64,000 nt of DNA, from assembly GCA_013397075.1 (NCBI GenBank), contig VWZS01010877.1, positions 1,476-65,475 of the forward strand, in the 5' to 3' direction. The stretch's first letter is position 1; each line of letters opens with the position of its first letter. Position numbers and translations under genes: made by a program. Below are positions 56,190-64,000 of the stretch, one piece after another. Source of the stretch: Rhabdornis inornatus (lineage: Eukaryota > Chordata > Aves > Passeriformes > Rhabdornithidae). The notes below the pieces were generated by a model, which ran no database searches, was not told the DNA's origin, and saw nothing but the letters and a program-made list of their open reading frames with translations.

Positions 56190-57160
56190 CCTCATGAGGT
56201 TGTGTACAAGAGTAGCATCCCCCATCTCTGTCCTTTTCCTCATCTGCTTCACCTACTAATCCCTGGGCTGAACCAGCCCAGCACCCTCCACTTTCTCTCC
56301 TACATGCTCTGCTCCAGCTCCAGCCATTGCAGGGACCTTCCAGCAGATTATATCCTGTCTGACTTTGTCATGTGCCAGGATCCCAAACCTTGGACCAGAG
56401 CTACCAGTATGGTCTCACTGATGCTGAGCAACAGGTCAAGATGGGGATGGTCATCCTTGTTGCTGCTGTGACTGAGCAAAGAGAGCCCATCTTTGGCATA
56501 TTTTGCTGCAAAGGATCCTTGCAGGCTCTTTCTGCCTACCAGAACTCCTCAGTCATGTATGCAAGGTTCCTTTGGTTCTTCATCAGAGCTTGTGTTGACC
56601 TTTAACATTATTCTGTACTTGCAGGGCATTGCATTTGCCTTCACTGAAACTAAGGTGGCTGATTGTCATCAGCCAATTTTTCTGACATCCCCCTGAACGG
56701 CTGCACTGCCCTTCAGATTATTGGCTGCTCCCCCAACCCCATCCTTCCCACCACCTATTTGATATCAGCTGCAAACTTTTTGAAAGTGCTCTCTGTCCTA
56801 CAATGCAGGTTTTCTATAAAAACATTTCATGGTTATGCCTCCAAGTCCCTTGCTGGATGTCACTAGCTACTAATAACCAACAGAGCTGACACATCTCTTT
56901 GAGCCCCAGATTCCAGTCTATTTTCCACATAATTTCTCATTTAGTTATCAAGTGGTATCCTGCCAATTTGTCTACAACGTTGCTAACAGAAATCATGCTG
57001 TCTTGCTAAAGCCAAGGTGGGCACTACCCCTTGTCCACAGCACAAGTCATGTCACCACAAAAAGCAATTAGCTTGGTCAGGAAAAATTTGTCACAGGCAG
57101 TTCTATGCTGGCTATTCCCAGTTAACTTTTTGCCTTTGCCGTTGCTGAAGGAAGCTAGTT
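56190..57160 (-). mobile_element. Old CR1 LINE fragment, RT region (antisense), highly diverged
   Basis: Antisense CR1 strings occur in the expected order: CTGGGCTGAACCAGCCCAGC, GTATGGTCTCACTGATGCTG, TTTGATATCAGCTGCAAACTTTTTG, CAAGTGGTATCCTGC, TTGCTAAAGCCAAGGTGGGC, AGCTTGGTCAGGAAAAATTTG and TATGCTGGCTATTCCC. Divergence is high, with no intact frame. Some interior parts may be unrelated insertions. Confidence 0.7.
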
Positions 57161-58261
57161 TCAGTCTTTATTGCTGAATTAATAGCCTTTCTAGTGATGA
57201 GATCCTCTTGGAAGATGCAGACAGAAGTTTGACAGATGGTTATCCTGTAACTCAATTCCTTGCATTTCAGCAGCTGGGTCCCACTGGGGAAAATTCAGAA
57301 CTGTCTTAAATAGTAATTATCCTTCAAATTTATTTATAATATAATAAATTATTCTCAACAACTACCATACACTCTCAGCTGTTGAGAGTGTGCACTCTGC
57401 ATGAGGCTTTACTGCAGTGGCAGACCAAGGAAGTTAGGAAACATAATTTCGTAGTCCATCCTGACTTTTATTTCTGCGGAAATAAGAGGTATAAGCCATT
57501 CAAATAACTCAGTATTGGAAGTTATCCAAATAAAACAGTAAGTGAGTCCCAGCCAAATGAAGAGATAAATTTCTGGATCTCTAAGCTATAAATCCAAACT
57601 ATTCTTGGGGTAGGAGACCTGCATTGCTGGATTACATTTCCCATCATGTTTACATGTAGTGTTCTCTCAAGTGTCTCTCAAGGGATGTAGTAAGAACCAA
57701 TTAACAGAAAAATTGAGAATAAAACATGCTGTTATGGTACATTAAGGCAAAAATCAACTCAGAGATCCAGTCGTATAGGATTTCTGAAATTCCTGGACTT
57801 AAGTAAGACATTCTAATTTGAGATTTGATTCTTCTGCTAAAATCAATGTAGATGATAGGAGTTCCCATTTATTCCTTTGCGCTTCCTTGCCTAACTTTAC
57901 ACATTTGGTATAAGTTGCTGAGTGACCTGTGGAGGTGGGTCGCCAATGTGCACTGGATATTCACACCGTGTATGCTTTATTGTGGTGTTAAAACTGACAT
58001 CTTACAAGCCATATCAGTCTAGCATTGGAGCTTTATCACTCTTTTCCTTGGGGCATCAAATGAATATGAGTATGGAATTTGGAATCCTTCTCACTTACTT
58101 TTATCTATGGGTCTCTCTGTAAAGCCTCATTGCAAGAGCAGGTGGGTAAAATATTTTAATTTCCTAACTTTACTTAAATAATATGTGGTAATAGCACTGC
58201 GCTACTCTCATCATGATCAGGGCAGGCTCAAAAGTAGGGAAAGCTTTCAGTAAACCAATAA
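57161..58261. other. AT-rich non-coding sequence
   Basis: Nothing recognised. Confidence 0.5.
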
Positions 58262-58800
58262 TACATTCTAAGAGTCATATAATCACACAAGGACAGAAAG
58301 TTCTTATGATATAAAAAGAGCTGAAGGAGTTATCTAGTCCTACTCCCTATCCTTTATCTATAAATCAGGGTTAATGAGAACAGGTCATTCAGAACCGTGT
58401 TCAGCTGATGGTCAAGCATCTCTATGGATAGAGACACACACAGCCTCTCTGAGCTACCTCCAACTGATTGTCCATTGTCATGAAGAAAAAGTGTTCCTAA
58501 TGTTAAACCAGAATTTCCTGTGTTCAGAATTGTGCTTGTTGCTTCCTGTCGCTCCACCTTCAACATGGCAGCAGTTGGTTCTCCTGTTCCACTTTTCTTC
58601 CCCAGGCCAAACCATCCCAGCAACCTCTATTTCCCTTGTCCATCCTTTTCTATAGCCCTGACCATCTTGGCGACCCTGCACTGGACTCATTACTATGCAT
58701 CAGGACCTGTCCTGCACTGTGAGTCGAAATCTGGACCCTGCATTCTCTGTGCAGTTTCGGTGGTGCTGAAAATTTGAGCCACATAGTGAAGCATCCCATG
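58262..58800 (-). mobile_element. CR1 LINE 3' fragment (antisense)
   Basis: On the + strand it begins AGAGTCATATAATCACACAAGG and continues with GAGTTATCTAGTCCTACTCCC, CCTAATGTTAAACCAGAATTTCCTGTGTTC-type strings, CCCCAGGCCAAACCATCCCAG and ACCCTGCACTGGACTCATTA. These match the antisense CR1 3' UTR and the end of the RT frame. It is diverged and non-coding. Confidence 0.82.
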
Positions 58801-61800
58801 AAATGCATGAAGCCACCACAAAACATGTCTTTTATATGCAGCCCTTAATCAGCAAATCAGTCAAACTTTGCAAAAGCTTCTTCAGCCTAATAAAGGTCTT
58901 TGTGGCCCCTCTGCTATTTTTGAATGACAAAGATTTGGAACCAAAAGTTTTGTCCACTCTGGGAACGGGAAGTACATGCCCTTCAACAAAAAGTGTTGTG
59001 TCACTTCCCTGTAAGGTAATGTTTAGTGAGGATTTTTATCTGTGTTAGAGCTCATCCTTTTAACGGATCTCTGAGCTCAGCTGTTCTAAATGACAGGCCT
59101 GCAGTACAACCTTGATATCTGATGGATCATGAAGATGCTTTGCTGGTCTGACCTGTAGTGTTCATAAAATTTAAGTTGAGACTGAGAACTGATACCTCTA
59201 GCCCAAAATTCACAGCTGTAAGAAGCTATATCCTTATATGTAGATTTTAAAAAATATATTTTAGTAGGCTTGCTGGCACCTAGGTGTCAATTTTTTCCCT
59301 TCCTGAATATGAAACTGACGGATATAGATATTTTAGATTGATCTACTGCAAGCAAAATAGTCTGTCCCAAGAAGAGAAGGGTTTTCAGTTGTTATATTTT
59401 CGCTACAAAGAATGCCAAAATGAGTGAGCTGTATAAATTGTCTGTGTGAGCTTTGAAAGTCAATTAACAGAACATTTCATTAGTAGCAGAACTTGTGTAG
59501 CTATATTATACAGAGCACATAATCTTTCAATTAATACACATTAGTAGATCTGGATTATATATTTGGCTTCCCAGGCTCCTAATTCAGTGTTATGCATTCA
59601 TTGAACCATTCCCTTTGTTGCTTTTTTATTGAATATATCCACTCATCTCAACAGGGAGGAGAGCTAAAGTTTATTTTTCTTTATGCAGGAAGTAACAAAA
59701 GAATTGCTGAATCTGCTTTCTCATTGCAGTCAGCAGTCAAGCTCCTTTAATACTAATAATCTAAAATGATGCAAAAATCTTCATGTCCATTTATGTGTTG
59801 TCTACCTGTATATGGGCAGTCCATTGTCAATATAAAGAGGAATAAACAGATTTATTTTTATGTTGCACTTCTGTGTGCTCAGGATAAATCACAGAAACCT
59901 AGGATATGTCCAGAGTACTGAGTGCTTCCCTAATTTCTTTAGCTTCTCGTAAATGGAACCAATCCTGGCAAAATCATTAATGAGATATTTTCATAAAAGG
60001 CCTTATATTCTTTTAATCTTGCAATTTTTTAGCATTTTTCACACTAACACAGAAATACTTCACTGTTACTACATTTAATTAATAACATTGGTTACTGTTA
60101 ACTGTTCTAGATACTTAAAATGTCATCAAAAATAACCTGTCCTTTACTAAATAGCTTCAAAAGAGCTTCTTGGAAATGTGTGGCAAGACAGGACCGATAT
60201 GCTGTCACAAAGACTCCAACCATGGAGGTGTAGTGCTGGCCATGGAGCCATTTCGAGATGATGGGGTCAGGGTGAGCCTGCTTCTGGGCACCTCAGATCA
60301 ATATGCAAACCCTCTCATGCTCATCTACTGACCCTCCCCAAAGAAACACTAGACAAAAAGCACCAAAGACTTTGGATACCATATCTGATTTGTGCCTTTT
60401 AATCCATGAATGGCACAGGGTTATCTTTTTTTAAACTTCCATTTATTTTAAGAGTTAACTTTCTCGTCATATCACTTAATTTTCCTATGTGATGATGCAT
60501 ATAGCTTTGCTCTTTACCATGTCCTCCTTTTCAGTGTGTTTATGTCTGTTTCTGCAGTATAATGACTCTAATATTTTTCATCTGCCCAATGTAAGGGAAG
60601 TAACATTTTATAAATTAATGGATTTTTTAAAAACTAAAATTTAGTCTTGTTAGCTAGATCATATATTTTCCCCCTATAATTTAAACAAGGACATGCAGAA
60701 TTTATTTAATGTATGGTTTGATCTGCTGGCAGGAACACCAGATTTCTTGTTAACTTCCTGTATATCATTCACATATGAAATACTGAAAGATTTCAAAAAT
60801 ATATTTATTATTTTCCTCATAATGCCTCTTTGATTTAAATTGAAATAAATATTATTCTAATCGATGAAGTATAAGTCTTACCAAAAGTAGACTACTGAGT
60901 CAGAATGAGGAATTCCCTCTGCGTGATTATATAAAATGCAATACAATTAGGTCTGGTTTATTCCTGGTTTAATTTTGTTTATTCCCTTAGGAGGGATCAT
61001 TCACCATATTTAATTTATCTGTAACACACTGTAATAAATATTTTCCAAAAGAAAAGCGTGAGGAGTTGAAGATGTGTACCATAAGCTTCCTATTTTCCTC
61101 CTTACCTTCTTAACAACTTTATTGTTTTGGTTCCATTGAAATTTGTAAGGCGAAAATGAGAGCTCTGGAAATGTTCCTGGTTTCAAGCTTAACAAAAGAA
61201 TTTACTTATTCATTGAGGCACAGTCCTAATCCTGCTGGAGCCAAGGGGCCTATTCCCCAGGGTTTCCCCCAGCCCCAGTGGCATCACTGCTGGGACTCTG
61301 CCTGCCCAGAGCAGAGCTGCACCAGGCTCTGGCCCCAGGCACACACAGACCTGTTGGCTCTCCTCTCCCCTAGCCCATCAGCCCTCGTGCACATTGGCTG
61401 CAACTCTCAGAGCAATGTCCAGATGATAGTTATGCAAGTCTGAGGGAGTGCAATGGCATCTAGGCAGTGAGGAGATGCTCCTTCTGCTCAGTGAGCCCAT
61501 AATGGGCAAGGAATACAAGATACCACTCTTCATTACCTACATGCAAGAAACCTGTACTGAAAGTCCTCCTTCTGACTTCATCTGTGTGATACAATACTCA
61601 TGTGTCAGCACTAGTACTCAGAACCTTCAGAAATAAGACTCAAAAGGAAAGCATTTCTTTTTATCCATATATTCAATTTTGATGAATGGCTTGTATTTTG
61701 TGTGCTTTTCTATATTAACTGGGAATTAGATAATATACTTTCTTTAGAAACTTTCTAATGAAAGCATTAAATGCTCCAGGATTTCAAGTGAAACATGATC

Positions 61801-62734
61801 TGGAATCACTGCCAGCGTCACACCAGTTCTGGCAACACTGTCAGATCTACAACTAATTTATATGGAGCAGATATTTTTATCCACTTTTAATCCAGCGTCT
61901 GCTCTAGCAAAACTGTTTCTGGAGAAACTGAAGGAAACTTTTCTGGGAACGAAGCAACAACATGACACTTCCATCATGTGTTGAAAGATGTAATTTACCT
62001 TTACAAACATGGATTAGGTGTTAGATTACAGACTGCATATCCGTTTTCTCTGTCAGGGGGATACTGTTCACACTCTAAAATGGAAGATGTAAGAAAGGGA
62101 TAAAATAAATGTATAATAAAAATATGAACCTCTAAGATTGCATTGTTCAAAAGCATAGAGTGGAATGCAGGAGTTTAGGAGAGAAAGGAAGACAAAATCT
62201 TCAGACGTGATATTTTTTCTGGAAGCTGAAGAAAATACAGTTTATACATGCCTAAAGATCTGACATTTTCTGTGGCAGTGTTAAATGAACAGCTCTGCAT
62301 AAACACAGGAATTTCTAATCCTGATTTGCTTTATAAATCAGTCGACTGGTAGCAGCTTGAGGCATTCCAGAAATGTCAATATCATCTCGAATGAAGGTAT
62401 AACAGTGTGGTCTATTTTTCTGTAAGATCAAGTTTTATGACATTTCTGATCTTTGTTTTTAAACTGCAGAACATCTAAATCACAAGGCTGTAGATATTTT
62501 TACATTTTGTAACCTTGTGTGAGGCGAATGACACAAATGCCTTTGTGAAGGATAGATACCAGCATCAGTGTTTTGGGACCAATGACTCAGTCACTGTCTT
62601 GCTTGAGATGGAGTGTGGCAACCTGCATTTTCATCACAAATCAGCAGGAGAAGCAGCATATCATGCAAATATTAGCACTTTAGCAAAGCTTTAGGCAAGG
62701 CCAATATGAACAAAAAAGTAAGGGAGAAGAGCTG
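58801..62734. other. AT-rich non-coding sequence with a GC-richer patch
   Basis: Mostly AT-rich single-copy DNA. The patch at about 61215-61425 is GC-rich and proline-codon-like in one + frame (95 codons), but it has no recognisable motif and could be an unrecognised repeat. Confidence 0.45.
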
Positions 62735-63104
62735 GTGCAAGCCAGGGGCTGTGTTCCACAACGCTGTTCTCAAACCCCTCAGGTGTGCAGCAGCTGCACC
62801 GGGGGTGAAGGGAGGGCGTGCAGGGCTCAGCACCGCGGCATGCTGCCCAGCAGGGCAGTTTATCCATCACGGCTAGTGCAGCGTGCTGCAGGGCTCGGCG
62901 GACAGAGGAGCAGCACGGACCAGCCCCGAGAGGACCAGGTGTGCGGGGACCACTGCCAGCTCACTGATCTGACACTGCGGGGACAGCCTCTTAGGGAAAT
63001 AAAAACATTCATTTTAATGAAGTGTGAGCCTGAGGACTGCCAAAGACCATGCTTGCTCCCACTGCTTCTTTAGGCTTTCGTGTAGCCTCTGTGTAGCTGG
63101 CAAG
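62735..63104 (+). other. CpG-bearing segment ending in a strong splice-donor match (possible first exon)
   Basis: This segment is sharply richer in G+C and CpG than the flanks. It contains a 112-codon open frame from 62735 to 63073 with no recognised domain, and ends at CAAG followed by GTAAGT, a near-consensus 5' splice site, at 63105. A non-coding RNA first exon is possible. A GGGAAATAAAAAC string near 62995 would equally fit a retroviral LTR or 3' end. No homology is recognised. Confidence 0.25.
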
Positions 63105-64000
63105 GTAAGTTTCACCTTGTGCTGATGAGGCTGCACTGAAACCCAGCGTGAAGGGCATGGGACAGAGCAGAGCCCGGGTGGGCTGCTGAAGAAGGACTAA
63201 ACTATGGTAGTAAGCAGAATCAGGATCAGTACCCCTGTTCAGCTGTCAAATCCACTTGCTAGATCTGACTGGGATTTACAGAAAAGCCTGTGTATGTGAG
63301 CTTGCAATGCACTTACCTGGACACTAGGGTCAAAGAGCTTAAAACAAGTTCTCTGTGTTTAGGATTTTATGTTCTTGAATTTAAGCATTCTTGCTTGAAT
63401 TCTTGCTAGTGGGCCTACCCACTAGCTGAATATAAACAGAGAACAAATAAACTTGCATATACTATCCTCTTTCGTGGTGTTTTTTTGAGAAATACTTGAG
63501 GAGGGTAAAAGAGACATACTGTATGTTTTACTTTGTTTTGTTTTGTTTTGTCTTGTTCTTCTAAGAAAGCTGGGAATAGTGGTAATAGCTGATAGGGTAA
63601 AAGAAAAATTGATTTCTTAGCCCAGAAGGTACACCTTTGTATACGAGAGAAATTTTATAACAGTTTATAGTTATTCTTACAAAAATAGTATTTTGAGTAG
63701 AACTAACACAAATCGTGACAGTGATTCTTCAGTTAAAGTGTTAGGAAATAATGCAGAGTTGTCTTTTTTCTTCTACCTTTGGGGGTTCTGGGGGGATTTC
63801 ATATGTTTTGAGTGGTTTGTGGGGTTTTTTCCCAGTTAGTTAGAATCAGCAAATCTGGTCTTTTTATTACAGTTTTAAGCCAATAGGATTTTTTTTTTTT
63901 TTTTAAACAAAAAAAATTTCCCACATAAATAAGGGAAATAAGGGCATTTTATAGCCATTTAAAACCGATTTAATTTATGTAGTTTATTATCCTTCCTGTA
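63105..64000. other. AT-rich non-coding sequence
   Basis: Contains a short (TTTTG)n run near 63531-63550 and a T-run at about 63890-63904. No gene or repeat family recognised. Confidence 0.5.

Noticed and set aside
61156..61443. 95-codon Pro/Ser-rich frame in a GC-richer patch
   Set aside because: No domain, no splice or promoter context. It may be an unrecognised repeat.

Overview
This window is vertebrate nuclear DNA from a bird. Every recognisable dispersed LINE belongs to CR1, the dominant avian LINE, the LTR elements look like avian endogenous retroviruses, and most of the remainder is AT-rich single-copy sequence. The only recognisable protein-coding gene is TUSC1 (tumour suppressor candidate 1), a small coiled-coil gene at about 7.58-7.93 kb on the + strand, inside a CpG-rich island. 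In mammals TUSC1 sits in a gene desert on the human 9p21 region, and human 9p corresponds largely to the avian Z chromosome. A Z-linked gene desert in a bird is therefore my best reading of the context, but it is an inference.

Layout. 0-0.9 kb: antisense CR1 reverse-transcriptase fragment. 3.06-3.79 kb: solo LTR (LTR-A, + strand) followed by a long sense CR1 copy to 5.17 kb. 7.15-8.61 kb: CR1 3' fragment, then TUSC1 (5' end missing at a single N) and its 3' UTR with poly(A) signals. 13.74-14.42 and 22.26-22.93 kb: two more solo LTRs of the LTR-A family, both on the - strand. All three have TG...CA ends and perfect 6-bp target duplications. 28.5-30.38 kb: an older, decayed endogenous retrovirus on the - strand with two diverged LTRs, a polypurine tract, a tRNA-His-like primer site and an oppositely oriented CR1 nested inside. 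37-41.4 kb: tetranucleotide arrays, an assembly gap and an A-rich block. 42.0, 55.7-57.2 and 58.3-58.8 kb: antisense CR1 relics. 51.0-51.35 kb: a pyrimidine tract with a 23-bp higher-order period.

There is no operon-like or cooperative gene system here. Almost every other open reading frame is a repeat, a microsatellite translation or a chance frame in AT-rich DNA. I found no undescribed protein system. The points most worth checking are the missing start of TUSC1 beside a CR1 insertion, the LTR-A family as a source of promoters and poly(A) sites around TUSC1, the nested ERV/CR1 locus, an inverted TEAD-type palindrome at 15.18 kb, and two GC-richer segments that could be non-coding exons. Repeat boundaries other than the LTR-A ends are by-eye estimates.
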